Below are positions 28,497-36,832 of a stretch of 64,000 bases of DNA, one piece after another. The stretch comes from an uncultured Chloroflexota bacterium (lineage in GTDB: Bacteria; Chloroflexota; Anaerolineae; UBA4142; SHND01). The position numbers were made by a program, and so were the translations under genes. Position 1 is the first letter of the stretch, and each line of letters opens with the position of its first letter. The notes beneath the pieces are model-generated. The model made no database searches. It was not told where the DNA came from and saw only the letters and a list, made by a program, of their open reading frames with translations. The DNA is taken from contig CALMZO010000059.1 of NCBI GenBank assembly GCA_937870825.1, positions 1 to 64,000 of the forward strand, read 5' to 3'.

Positions 28497-29483
28497 ATGA
28501 TTGAAACCATCGTTTCACCGCTGCCCGTACTCTCGCAGCGTCGCGAGAAATCCAAACGCGTTGTCCCCATGGGCAAGTGGGCATTTTTTGAAGACGAATT
28601 CGTTCCACTGGAGGAAGCTAAAGTTGGGATTGCCACGCATGCGTTCAACTATGGCACGGGTTGTTTCGGCGGCATTCGCGCGTATTGGAATGACGAACAG
28701 CAGCAGTTGTACATCTTTCGCGCGCGCAGACACTTTAATCGCTTTCTCGAATCGTGCCGTTTGCTCAATATCCAACTGCCGTACTCGATTGACGATTTGA
28801 TTGAAATTACGCTCGAACTTTTGCGCCGCGACAATTATCGTCAAGACGCGTACATGCGCCCGATTGCGTACAAAGCGACAGAGGATATCACGCCGCGTTT
28901 GTACGATTTGGAAGACGCGTACGCCATGTTTACACGCCCCCAAGGCAATTACATCAAGCTCGAAGTCTCCGCAGGCACGTCGTCATGGCGGCGCGTGGAT
29001 GACAATTCGATTCCCGCGCGCGGCAAAATTACCGGTTCGTACATCAATTCCGCGTTCGCGCGCACGGAAGCGCATTGGAACGGTTATGACGAGGCGATTG
29101 TGTTGACGCAAGAAGGACATGTCTCGGAAGGCAGCGCGGAAAATTTCTTTATGATTCGGCAGGGCAAATTGTTCACGCCCAGCACACACGACAATATCCT
29201 GGAAGGGATTACGCGCGCGACGGTGATTGAGTTGGCAAAAGATGAGTTGGGACTTGAAGTGATTGAGCGTTCGATTGACCGCAGTGAGCTCTATCTCGCG
29301 GATGAAGCGTTCTTTACGGGTACGGGCGCCCAAGTCGCGGCGATTGTCGAAATTGACCATCGTCCCTTGGCGAACGGTTCCGCAAGACCTATTACACGCC
29401 AAATTCAAGATTTGTATTTCCGCACGGTGCGCGGCAAGAACGAACGCTACGCGCATTGGGTGACGCCGGTCTATCCGCGCTGA
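28497..29483 (+). CDS. ilvE: Branched-chain amino acid aminotransferase
   Basis: 328-residue fold-type IV PLP aminotransferase that interconverts Val, Leu and Ile with their 2-oxo acids. The pattern is typical: HAFNYGTGCFGGIRAYW near the N-terminus, the PLP Lys in RGKITGSYINS, EGHVSEGSAENFF and the ITRATVIELA region. The start at 28497 has GGAGGA five bases upstream; an in-frame ATG at 28485 and a more distant TTG are less likely. No other ilv gene is nearby, so it is a stand-alone last-step gene. Confidence 0.93.
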   Translation: MIETIVSPLPVLSQRREKSKRVVPMGKWAFFEDEFVPLEEAKVGIATHAFNYGTGCFGGIRAYWNDEQQQLYIFRARRHFNRFLESCRLLNIQLPYSIDDLIEITLELLRRDNYRQDAYMRPIAYKATEDITPRLYDLEDAYAMFTRPQGNYIKLEVSAGTSSWRRVDDNSIPARGKITGSYINSAFARTEAHWNGYDEAIVLTQEGHVSEGSAENFFMIRQGKLFTPSTHDNILEGITRATVIELAKDELGLEVIERSIDRSELYLADEAFFTGTGAQVAAIVEIDHRPLANGSARPITRQIQDLYFRTVRGKNERYAHWVTPVYPR

Positions 29484-29489
29484 TACGCG

Positions 29490-29553
29490 AGCCCCGAAGG
29501 GTTTTGCGCGCGCGTATCGCACTGAACACGTACGCCAAAAACCCTTTGGGGCT
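29490..29553. repeat. Inverted repeat between ilvE and the next gene
   Basis: AGCCCCGAAGGGTTTT (29490-29505) and AAAACCCTTTGGGGCT (29538-29553) pair with one G-U mismatch across a 32-base loop. There is no T-tract at the 3' side, so it is a palindromic repeat rather than a clear terminator. Confidence 0.6.
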
Positions 29554-29561
29554 TGAACTCT

Positions 29562-29957
29562 ATGCGTCAACTTGCTCTGCCGCCGACCTTGCTTGACCGT
29601 CTGCCGGAATGGCTGCAGGCGGTGTTGCGTGACCGCTTTATTTGGGCGATGGTCATCATTGCCTTGTTTGTGAATTTGGGGTTGTTTGCGTTTTTGCTGT
29701 TGGTTGCGGGTCAATTGCCGCCGCTCGTGCCGCTCCATTTTGACGCGACGGGGCAGCCGGACCGCATCGAGGACAAGAGCGCGATTTTTTCGTTGCCGCA
29801 AATCGGGGTGATTATGATTGTGGTAAATTTTTTGTTCGGGAGTTTGATATACCGGCGCGAACCGTTGGCGGCGTATTTGCTCGGCGGGATGGCAATCGTC
29901 GCGCAGTTTTTGTTGTGGTACGCCGCGGTTTCGATTGTGCGCGCCGTGTTGGTCTAA
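29562..29957 (+). CDS. Small membrane protein (DUF1648-like)
   Basis: 131 residues with three hydrophobic segments (about 28-51, 80-100 and 108-128). The RFIWAMVIIALFVNL and PPLVPLHFDATGQPDRIEDKS segments resemble DUF1648, in which a His-Phe-Asp-x-x-Gly-x-P-D pattern is common. Function unknown. The upstream TTG at 29553 sits in the hairpin, so the ATG at 29562 is used. The DUF92 gene follows after 28 bases. Confidence 0.65.
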   Translation: MRQLALPPTLLDRLPEWLQAVLRDRFIWAMVIIALFVNLGLFAFLLLVAGQLPPLVPLHFDATGQPDRIEDKSAIFSLPQIGVIMIVVNFLFGSLIYRREPLAAYLLGGMAIVAQFLLWYAAVSIVRAVLV

Positions 29958-29985
29958 TTTCTTTTTCGGTCGTGTCTTGGAAGCA

Positions 29986-30882
29986 ATGTCGCTCCCCGTT
30001 TCTATTCTGCTCGGTCTCGTCCTCAGCTTTGTCATCGGCTTGTTCGCTTATCAACGCGGTTCCCTGACGCGTGGCGGCGTTGTCGGCGCCATCCTCACCG
30101 GCACGGCGATAGTTGGCTTTGGCGGCTTTGTTCCGGGTTTCCTCCTCGTCGCGTTTTTCGTCTCCTCTTCACTGTTGTCAAAATATCAAGCTCGCGCAAA
30201 ACAAAGCGTCAACGAAAAATTTCAAAAAGGTTCACGCCGCGATTTTGGACAGGCGATGGCGAATGGCGGATGGGCGGCTGTGCTTGCCATCGCGCTGGGA
30301 CTCGCGCCGCTCATGGGCGGTGATGCGCGCACCCAACAACTTTTGTTTGCCGCGTTCGTCGGCGCCATCGCAACCGTGACAGCGGACACGTGGGCAACGG
30401 AAATTGGCGTGTTGAGCAGAACAATGCCGCGCATGATCACCACATGGCGTCTGGTACCGGTTGGAACATCGGGTGGAATTACGCTGCCGGGTACAATCAC
30501 CGCGCTGATTGGTGCGATGTTCATCGGCGCGATGGTGAACACAGCAGACGTTTTCTGGTTTGTTATCACCGATTTTGCGCGCGCCGGTTCGGTAGGAGCG
30601 GACGTTTTTCTGACGCGGCTTGCCTCCGGCGTAGGAATTATTTTTGTCGCGAGCAGTAGTGGACTCGCCGGCGCGTTGTTTGATTCGCTGCTCGGCGCGA
30701 CGGTGCAGGGCATTTATTTTTCCGAATACGATGAGTGGCAAACGGAAAAAGCATTCGACTCGCAAGGCAGTCCGACACGCTTGATACGCGGGGTGGGTTG
30801 GTTCGACAACGATTGGGTAAATTTTATCTCGTCGGTCTTTGGCAGTCTCGTCGCGGCAGGCATCAGTTTTTTGATTTTATGA
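29986..30882 (+). CDS. DUF92 family integral membrane protein
   Basis: 298 residues with about six to seven membrane segments. The N-terminal GLVLSFVIGLFAYQRGSLTR, the KSVNEKF/GRRDFGQAMANGG-like loop and DTWATEIG, plus ITLPGTITALIGAMFIG, match the DUF92 (TIGR00297) family, whose plant member acts in phytol/prenol phosphorylation. A prenyl kinase role here is inference from the family. It probably forms one unit with the preceding small membrane protein. The stop is within a GACGC/GCGTC hairpin (30879-30895) that may be a weak terminator. Confidence 0.85.
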   Translation: MSLPVSILLGLVLSFVIGLFAYQRGSLTRGGVVGAILTGTAIVGFGGFVPGFLLVAFFVSSSLLSKYQARAKQSVNEKFQKGSRRDFGQAMANGGWAAVLAIALGLAPLMGGDARTQQLLFAAFVGAIATVTADTWATEIGVLSRTMPRMITTWRLVPVGTSGGITLPGTITALIGAMFIGAMVNTADVFWFVITDFARAGSVGADVFLTRLASGVGIIFVASSSGLAGALFDSLLGATVQGIYFSEYDEWQTEKAFDSQGSPTRLIRGVGWFDNDWVNFISSVFGSLVAAGISFLIL

Positions 30883-30960
30883 CGCAGTGCGTCATTTATG
30901 TTATAATGGTTCTGCCTGCCAGGCGGTAAGCACAATCCGGTTTTTTTATGGAGGGCAAAG

Positions 30961-31383
30961 ATGTCCAAATTTTTGTTTCCATCAGACGAATGGGTGAAAC
31001 AGCTTGAGAACGAACTCAACACGAGCGACGCGTATGCCGATGCGGCGAAAAATTGGGAAGGCGATTTTTATTTTGTCATTGACCCTGACAAAGAAAATCC
31101 CCAAAACTTGGAAACCAAATATCTGTACATGGACTTGTGGCACGGCAAATGCCGCGAGGCGCGCTCTGTGATAAACAAAGAGGAAAAGCATCCCGCGTTC
31201 ATCATGTCCGGTACGTATTCAAAATGGAAACGCGTCGTCACCGCGCAATTGGACCCGATTCAGGGATTGATGACGGGACAGTTGAAACTCAAAGGCAATA
31301 TGGTGATGGTGATGAAGAATGTCAAAGCCGCGCAAGAGATGGTGAAAGCGTGTACGCGCATTGACGCGGAATTTTTATCGTAA
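30961..31383 (+). CDS. SCP2 sterol-binding domain protein
   Basis: 140 residues. The C-terminal half LDPIQGLMTGQLKLKGNM followed by a KNVKAAQEMVK-like helix is the standard SCP-2 fold ending, which binds lipids or acyl-CoA in a hydrophobic tunnel. No signal peptide. GGAGGG seven bases before the ATG is a strong ribosome site, and TATAAT at 30902-30907 is a possible -10 box without an evident -35. The gene ends two bases before the left end of the DUF559 element. Confidence 0.85.
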   Translation: MSKFLFPSDEWVKQLENELNTSDAYADAAKNWEGDFYFVIDPDKENPQNLETKYLYMDLWHGKCREARSVINKEEKHPAFIMSGTYSKWKRVVTAQLDPIQGLMTGQLKLKGNMVMVMKNVKAAQEMVKACTRIDAEFLS

Positions 31384-31575
31384 GGCCTCACCCCCTGGCC
31401 CCCTCTCCTGAAAAATTGCATTCGCGATTTTTCAGGAGAGGGGGAATTTTATTTTGGCGCGCTGCAAAGAGTTCGAGGGGAGGGGAATTTTATTTTGGCG
31501 CGCTGCGAAAAGTTGGAGGCGCGGTAGAGTTAAGATGCGTGCGCAATGTTTCGGGAGAGGGGGAATTTTATTTCC

Positions 31576-31947
31576 ATGACACGCGGGTTACGTGGCAAGA
31601 CAAGCGCAAAAACGGTTTATACGGCGCGTGCTTTGCGCCAAGCAATGACACCGGCAGAAAAAATTCTGTACGCCGCGCTTCGCGGGCGAAAATTAGCGGG
31701 CTTGAAATTTCGACGACAGCATCCATTCGGACAGTACATTCTTGATTTCTATTGCGTTGAAAAAAAGTTAGTTGTTGAAGCCGATGGAGGCGGACATCTT
31801 GAACCTGAGCAAATCGCCTGGGACGAGGCGCGCAGCGAATATCTTGCAGAACAGGGTATTCTCATTCTACGTTTTCCAAATCATCAGATTTTACATGAAC
31901 TCGAAAATGTGTTGGACCAGATAGTCAAGATTGTATCCACTCGATAA
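31576..31947 (+). CDS. DUF559 (Vsr-like endonuclease fold) protein
   Basis: 123 residues. MTPAEKILYAALR, FRRQHPFGQYILDFYC, KLVVEADGGGH and GILILRFPN are hallmark segments of DUF559, a family related to very-short-patch-repair-type restriction endonuclease folds; the Asp and Glu in LDFYC...VEAD fit the catalytic pattern. In vivo function is not established. The ATG at 31576 is preferred; the upstream ATG at 31546 lies in a repeated GAGAGGGGGAATTTTATTT sequence. It lies centrally in an inverted-repeat-bounded unit, which suggests it is cargo or a mobility factor. Confidence 0.8.
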   Translation: MTRGLRGKTSAKTVYTARALRQAMTPAEKILYAALRGRKLAGLKFRRQHPFGQYILDFYCVEKKLVVEADGGGHLEPEQIAWDEARSEYLAEQGILILRFPNHQILHELENVLDQIVKIVSTR

Positions 31948-31983
31948 ACTCATCCCCTCTTCCAGTTCGTATCAAGACCGCCC

Positions 31984-32205
31984 GAGATTTCAATTGGGAT
32001 GGAATGAATTGGGACACACTTTTTATCACCTACTCCCCCTCTCCTCAAAACGGCTTGAGAGCTCAATTGGAATGGTAGGAATTGAAACACATCTTTTTTT
32101 ATCACCTACTCCCCCTCTCCTGAAAACGGATTGAGATTTCAATTGGGATGGAATGAATTTGGACACATTTTTTTATCACCTACTCCCCCTCTCCTGAAAA
32201 TGCTT
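31984..32205. repeat. Three tandem units of 73-76 bp (CRISPR-like appearance)
   Basis: Units start at 31984, 32057 and 32133. Each opens with a GATTTCAATTGGGATGG-like part of about 35 bases and continues with a shared TATCACCTACTCCCC / CTCTCCT part. The first part resembles CRISPR repeats (middle copy contains AATTGAAAC), but the 'spacers' are nearly identical. It fills the 290-bp gap between the DUF559 gene and the AOR gene; no gene was seen in it. Confidence 0.7.
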
Positions 32206-32239
32206 TTTGTTTTCAGGAGAGGGGGTAGGGGGGTGAGGC

Positions 32240-34123
32240 GTGAACGGCTACACAGGCAGACTTCTTGTCATCAATCTCACAACCGGCGACATTTCTACCC
32301 AAGAATTGAATCGCGGCTACGCCGCGCAGTATCTCGGCGGCAGTGGTCTTGCCGCGCGTTACCTTTACGACTGGATTGATGCAAAAACCGACCCGCTCGG
32401 TGCGGACAATCCGCTTGTGTTTATGAATGGTCCGCTCGACGGAACGGGCGCGCCATCGTCAGGACGTTTCGCTGTCTGCGCGCGCTCACCGCAAACCGGC
32501 TTGTGGGGCGAAGCGATTGCGGGCAATTTTTTCGGACCGGAATTGAAATTCGCGGGCTATGATGGAATTGTCATTCGCGGCAAAGCAAACTCGCTTTGTT
32601 ACTTGCACATTACGCCAGACAGGGTTGACATTCACGACGCGAGTGATTTGCGCGGCAGGACGACGTACGAAACGGGCGACGCGATTCGCGCGGAATTGCA
32701 GGACGACGCGCTGGTCACCGCGTGCATCGGACCCGCCGGCGAAAATTTGGTGCGCTACGCGTTGATTCTCGCGTCCAGCAAACGACCGGGCGCGAAAAAA
32801 GGCATTGCGGGACGCTGCGGCATGGGCGCGGTGATGGGTTCAAAAAATTTGAAAGCGATTGCAGTGCGCGGCTCAAAGCATCATCGTACCCACAAACTGC
32901 AGCTGTATGACCCGGCGCGTTTTCGTCGAGCCATGTTGGCGGCGCAAAAATTTTTGAGCGACGACATGTCCACCGAGGTTTTTCGCGCGGTGGGCACGAG
33001 CGGCACAATGGACTATCTCGGCTTGCTTGGCGATGTGCCGGTAAGATACTGGACGCAAGGTTCTTTTGATTACGCAAAAATTTCGGGCAACGTTTTGGCG
33101 GAAACCATTTTGACGGGACGTTCCACCTGTCACGCGTGCATGGTGGCGTGCGGGCGCAAAGTGGAAAAAGCGGGCGAGTATGTGTTGCCGCACGCGGAAG
33201 GACCGGAATACGAAACCCTCGCCGCGTTCGGTTCGCTGATGCTGGTGGACGATTTGAATTTGCTGGCGTGGATTGGCGCGCAGTGCGACGCGTTGGGGCT
33301 GGATTCCATCAGCGCGGGTTCGACGATTGCGTTCACAATGTACTTGCGCGAGATGGGAATGATGCCGCGTGCTGCGTTGTATGGTATGGATTTGGCGTGG
33401 GGCGACGGGCAAGCCGCATTGAAAATGGTGGAACAAATCGCGCATCGCCGCGATGTTGGTGAGTTGCTCGCGCTCGGTTCGCGCGAACTCGGCGCGCGGT
33501 ACGGCGTGGAAGGTATGGCAGTCCAAATTAACGGGATGGAAGTGGCGATGCACGACCCGCGCGCGGCAATGGGTATGGCAGTTTCGTACGCGACCTCGCC
33601 GATTGGTGCGAGTCACAATCACAGCGATTATTTTATGGTGGAAACGTCGGGGCGTCCGATTGATGAACTTGGCATCGAGACGATTGACCGTTTTGCCAGT
33701 TCGGGCAAGGCGGAATCGCTCGCGCGGCATCAAGATTGGCGCACCATCAACAACGCCCTCGTGCTGTGTTTTTTTCCAAATCCGCCCGCGCCGGAAATGT
33801 GCGAAATGCTCGCGGCGGCAACGGGGTATGATGTGACCACGAACAACATTTTGGAATGGGGCCAACGCATTTGGAATTTGAAACGCGCGCTGAATTTGAA
33901 ATTGGGCTACAATGCACGCGGCGCGGAAATGCTTCCTGAACTGTTGTTTCGTCCCTTGAAAGATGGCGGCACGGAAGGACACGTCCCCGATTTTGAAAAC
34001 ATGCTGCGCGAGTATTACACGTATCGCGATTGGGATTGGGAAACGGGAAAGCCGTCGCGCGAAAAGCTGGAAACGTTGGGAATGGGAGAGATTGCCGATT
34101 CATTATGGAGCAAACATGATTAA
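32240..34123 (+). CDS. Aldehyde:ferredoxin oxidoreductase (tungstopterin family)
   Basis: 627 residues with the family N-terminus (GYTGRLLVINLTTGDI, then YLGGSGLAARYL) and the GNFFGPELKFAGYDGIVI segment. The Fe4S4-binding cysteines fit CHACMVAC (about residue 297), with a later Cys in NALVLCFFPN. AORs use a bis-pterin tungsten or molybdenum cofactor to oxidise aldehydes to acids with ferredoxin, in the cytosol. The start is GTG, directly after the right end of the DUF559 element, so any promoter must lie inside that element. It overlaps the downstream peptidase gene by eight bases. No ferredoxin or MoaD-like gene is adjacent. Confidence 0.92.
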   Translation: MNGYTGRLLVINLTTGDISTQELNRGYAAQYLGGSGLAARYLYDWIDAKTDPLGADNPLVFMNGPLDGTGAPSSGRFAVCARSPQTGLWGEAIAGNFFGPELKFAGYDGIVIRGKANSLCYLHITPDRVDIHDASDLRGRTTYETGDAIRAELQDDALVTACIGPAGENLVRYALILASSKRPGAKKGIAGRCGMGAVMGSKNLKAIAVRGSKHHRTHKLQLYDPARFRRAMLAAQKFLSDDMSTEVFRAVGTSGTMDYLGLLGDVPVRYWTQGSFDYAKISGNVLAETILTGRSTCHACMVACGRKVEKAGEYVLPHAEGPEYETLAAFGSLMLVDDLNLLAWIGAQCDALGLDSISAGSTIAFTMYLREMGMMPRAALYGMDLAWGDGQAALKMVEQIAHRRDVGELLALGSRELGARYGVEGMAVQINGMEVAMHDPRAAMGMAVSYATSPIGASHNHSDYFMVETSGRPIDELGIETIDRFASSGKAESLARHQDWRTINNALVLCFFPNPPAPEMCEMLAAATGYDVTTNNILEWGQRIWNLKRALNLKLGYNARGAEMLPELLFRPLKDGGTEGHVPDFENMLREYYTYRDWDWETGKPSREKLETLGMGEIADSLWSKHD

Positions 34124-35204
34124 CGAACAACGTCTCGTACAAACTTTTCTTGATTTGGTACAAATTGATTCGCCGTCGGGGGACGAAAGCGCGATTGCAG
34201 AATTTGTTGCCGCGCGCTTGCGAAGGCTCGGCGCGGACGCGCATGTGGACTCGCTGTTCAATGTGACTGCAAAAATTCCCGGACGCGGTGTCGGCGAAAA
34301 AACGAAACCACTCTTTTTCAACGCGCACATGGACAATGTTGCGCCCGCGCGCGGCATCAAGCCGATTGTCGCGGGCGGACAAATTGCATCGGACGGCACA
34401 ACCGTTTTGGGCGCGGATGATTTGGCGGGCGTCGCCGCCATTCTGGAAGGCGTGCAGTCGCTGGTCGAGGATGGCAAAAAACATTTGCCTCTCGAAATCG
34501 CGATTACGTCTCAAGAAGAACTGGGACTCGTCGGCGCGAAAGGTCTGGACTTGGCGTCGTTCCAAGCCAAAGAGGGTGTCGTGTTGGACGGCGGCGGACC
34601 TGTCGGTTCCATTACCCTCGCTGCGCCGACGCACAATCTGTTGGAAGTGACCATTACGGGCAAAGCCGCGCATTCCGCGATGCCGGAGGGGGGGGTGAAC
34701 GCGTTGACGTTGGCGGCGCACGCGCTCACGCAGGCAAAAGTTGGAAAACTCGACAAGGACACGACGGCGAATTTTGGAATCGTTCGCGGGGGGAATGCGC
34801 GCAACATTGTCCCCGAAAAAATTGAACTGGTGGGTGAGGTACGCAGCCGCAACGTGAACAAATTAGAGCGGGCGACGCGACAAATCAAAACCGCGTTTGA
34901 AAAGGCATTAAAAGGCAGCGGCGCGCAGCTCGATTTTCGTGTGGCGCGCGCGTACAACCAGTACGAATTTGGCAAAAATGACAAGCTCGTCCAGCGTGTC
35001 GCAACAGCCCTGAAAAAAATCGGTCGGACGCCGCAGTATCGAGCGACGATGGGCGGGAGTGATGCCAACATCTGGAATGCCAAAGGCATCAAATGCGTCG
35101 TCACCAGCGTCGGATATGAGCAAATTCACACCACAAGCGAATACATTCCCATCGCGGAGTTGGTGAAAACGGCAGAATTGGTGGAAACCCTCGCGGGAAT
35201 TTGA
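34116..35204 (+). CDS. M20-family metallopeptidase, PepT/YqjE-like
   Basis: 362 residues. The metal-binding and catalytic pattern of M20 peptidases is clear: FFNAHMDNV (first metal His and Asp), LGADDLAGVA (bridging Asp), SQEELGLVGAKGLD (catalytic Glu) and a dimerisation domain with TGKAAHSAMPEGGVN, ending with GGSDANIWNAKGI. This is the PepT/tripeptidase-like branch that trims short peptides. The start codon lies inside the last codons of the AOR gene, so the two are translationally coupled although no metabolic link is evident. Confidence 0.9.
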   Translation: MINEQRLVQTFLDLVQIDSPSGDESAIAEFVAARLRRLGADAHVDSLFNVTAKIPGRGVGEKTKPLFFNAHMDNVAPARGIKPIVAGGQIASDGTTVLGADDLAGVAAILEGVQSLVEDGKKHLPLEIAITSQEELGLVGAKGLDLASFQAKEGVVLDGGGPVGSITLAAPTHNLLEVTITGKAAHSAMPEGGVNALTLAAHALTQAKVGKLDKDTTANFGIVRGGNARNIVPEKIELVGEVRSRNVNKLERATRQIKTAFEKALKGSGAQLDFRVARAYNQYEFGKNDKLVQRVATALKKIGRTPQYRATMGGSDANIWNAKGIKCVVTSVGYEQIHTTSEYIPIAELVKTAELVETLAGI

Positions 35205-35211
35205 AAAGGTC

Positions 35212-35271
35212 AATTTGAAATTGCGAATTGCAGCCCTCAAATTCGCAATTGCCAGTTCGCAATTTCAAATT
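35212..35271. repeat. 16-bp perfect inverted repeat after the peptidase gene
   Basis: AATTTGAAATTGCGAA (35212-35227) and TTCGCAATTTCAAATT (35256-35271) pair perfectly, with further partial copies of GCGAATTG in the loop. It may act as a terminator-like hairpin. No gene was seen between 35205 and 35382. Confidence 0.65.
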
Positions 35272-35382
35272 TCTCGTTTCCCCTTGTTCCGTGTAAAATG
35301 TTGCAACTTTGAAATCTGCTGCAGCGTGTTTTCTATTCTTTTTTGGCGACGGGGCTGTGAACTTTAACAGAGGCATGGCGCT

Positions 35383-36780
35383 ATGCGCTTGACGTTTTGG
35401 GGCGCGGCGCGTGAAGTCACTGGTTCGATGCACTTGGTCGAATCGAATGCGACGCGTTTGCTGCTCGATTGCGGCAGCAAACAGGGACACCGCGCCGAAG
35501 CGAATGCGCGTAATGCCAATTTGCCGTTCGACGCGTCGGATATTGATGCAGTGCTGCTTTCACACGCGCACATTGACCATTGCGGCAACTTGCCCACCTT
35601 GACCAAAAACGGTTTTACGCGCGACATCATCGGCACGCACGCGACAAATGATTTGGCGCGCATCATGCTTTTGGATTCCGCGAAAATTCAAGAACAGGAC
35701 GCGGCGTACTTGAACAAAAAACGCGCGCTGCGCGGCGAAGAGCCGATTCAGCCGCTTTACACACGCGCCGATGCCGAAGCCGCAATTCGCGCGCTGACGG
35801 GACGTTCGTACAATTTTTGGTTTGAACTGCCGCGCGCGAGTATGCGCGTCCAATTTCTGGACGCGGGTCATATTCTCGGTTCCGCGATTACCATTCTGCA
35901 TATTCACGAAGGCGAACGCACGATTCGTTTGGGTTATACCGGCGATTTGGGGGTCAAGGACAAATTGATTTTGCGCGACCCGCAGCCCGCGCCGCCGCTC
36001 GATTATTTAATCATTGAAGGCACGTACGGCAATCGCCTGCACGAGTCGCGGGTGGATTCCGAAGCAGAACTCGCGCGCATCATTGGCGAGACCGCGCGCC
36101 GCGGCGGCAAGACGATTATTCCTGCGTTCGCGTTAGACCGCACGCAAGAAATTGTCTATTCGATTCATCGTTCTATTTTGAACGGCGCACTCTCTCCGCT
36201 TCCCGTTTTCGTAGATTCTCCCCTCGCGATGGATGCCACCGAAATTTATCGTATGCACCCCGAAGTGTTTGACCAAGAGACCGACGCGTTTATGGAAAAA
36301 CAGGAAGACCCTTTTGGCTTTCGTCAATTGACCTACACGCGCGATGTCGAAGCGTCCAAGGCGATTAACACGCTGCACGGTCCGGCGGTGATTATCGCGT
36401 CGAACGGCATGGTCGAAGCGGGACGTATTTTGCATCACGTCAAAAACAATATCGGCGAACCCAACAACACGATTTTGTTTGTCGGCTATCAAGCGGAAAA
36501 CACATTGGGGCGACGGATTTTGGATGGAGCGAAACGCATTCGTATTTTTGGCGATGAATATCCGGTGCGCGCCCGGGTTGAACGCGTGGAAGGATTCAGC
36601 GGACATGCCGACCGCAATGGATTATTAGATTGGGCGAGACCGATTGCGCGGGAATTAAAGGGCGCATTCGTCGTTCACGCCGAAAACGACGCGGCGGATT
36701 CGTTGGTGGACGGATTGCGCGCATTGGGCATTCCAGACGCAATCGCACCCACCTACGGACAACAAATGCATTTGCAATGA
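35383..36780 (+). CDS. Metallo-beta-lactamase/beta-CASP RNA-processing nuclease
   Basis: 465 residues, CPSF73/YSH1-like group. The MBL motif HAHIDHCG (about residue 64) is followed by GHILGSA and YTGDLG. The beta-CASP part has FALDRTQEI, DSPLAMDATEIYR and the C-terminal motifs SNGMVEAGRILHH, VEGFSGHADR and HAEND. Enzymes of this type cut or degrade RNA. It lacks the KH domains of archaeal relatives and the RNase J C-terminal domain. It is the first gene of a plus-strand run. Confidence 0.92.
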   Translation: MRLTFWGAAREVTGSMHLVESNATRLLLDCGSKQGHRAEANARNANLPFDASDIDAVLLSHAHIDHCGNLPTLTKNGFTRDIIGTHATNDLARIMLLDSAKIQEQDAAYLNKKRALRGEEPIQPLYTRADAEAAIRALTGRSYNFWFELPRASMRVQFLDAGHILGSAITILHIHEGERTIRLGYTGDLGVKDKLILRDPQPAPPLDYLIIEGTYGNRLHESRVDSEAELARIIGETARRGGKTIIPAFALDRTQEIVYSIHRSILNGALSPLPVFVDSPLAMDATEIYRMHPEVFDQETDAFMEKQEDPFGFRQLTYTRDVEASKAINTLHGPAVIIASNGMVEAGRILHHVKNNIGEPNNTILFVGYQAENTLGRRILDGAKRIRIFGDEYPVRARVERVEGFSGHADRNGLLDWARPIARELKGAFVVHAENDAADSLVDGLRALGIPDAIAPTYGQQMHLQ

Positions 36781-36832
36781 CGAGCCGGCGCTATACCACT
36801 CACCACCCGGCACTTTTTATCAGGAGTACCAC

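Larger units (their letters stand above)
31385..32239. mobile_element. 855-bp inverted-repeat-bounded unit carrying a DUF559 gene
   Basis: The left 30 bases (31385-31414, GCCTCACCCCC to CTCTCCTGAAAA) and the right 30 bases (32210-32239, TTTTCAGGAGAG to GGTGAGGC) are inverted copies matching at 27 of 30 positions. Each end also forms its own CTCTCCTGAAAA/TTTTCAGGAGAG hairpin. Inside are a DUF559 gene, repeats of GGGAATTTTATTT to its left and three 73-76-bp tandem units to its right. No target duplication was identified. The unit sits exactly between the SCP2 stop and the AOR start. Confidence 0.55.

Noticed and set aside
31984-32205. A short CRISPR array
   Set aside because: Only three units, unequal lengths, and the intervening parts are almost the same and match the surrounding repeat. 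No cas gene is in the window.
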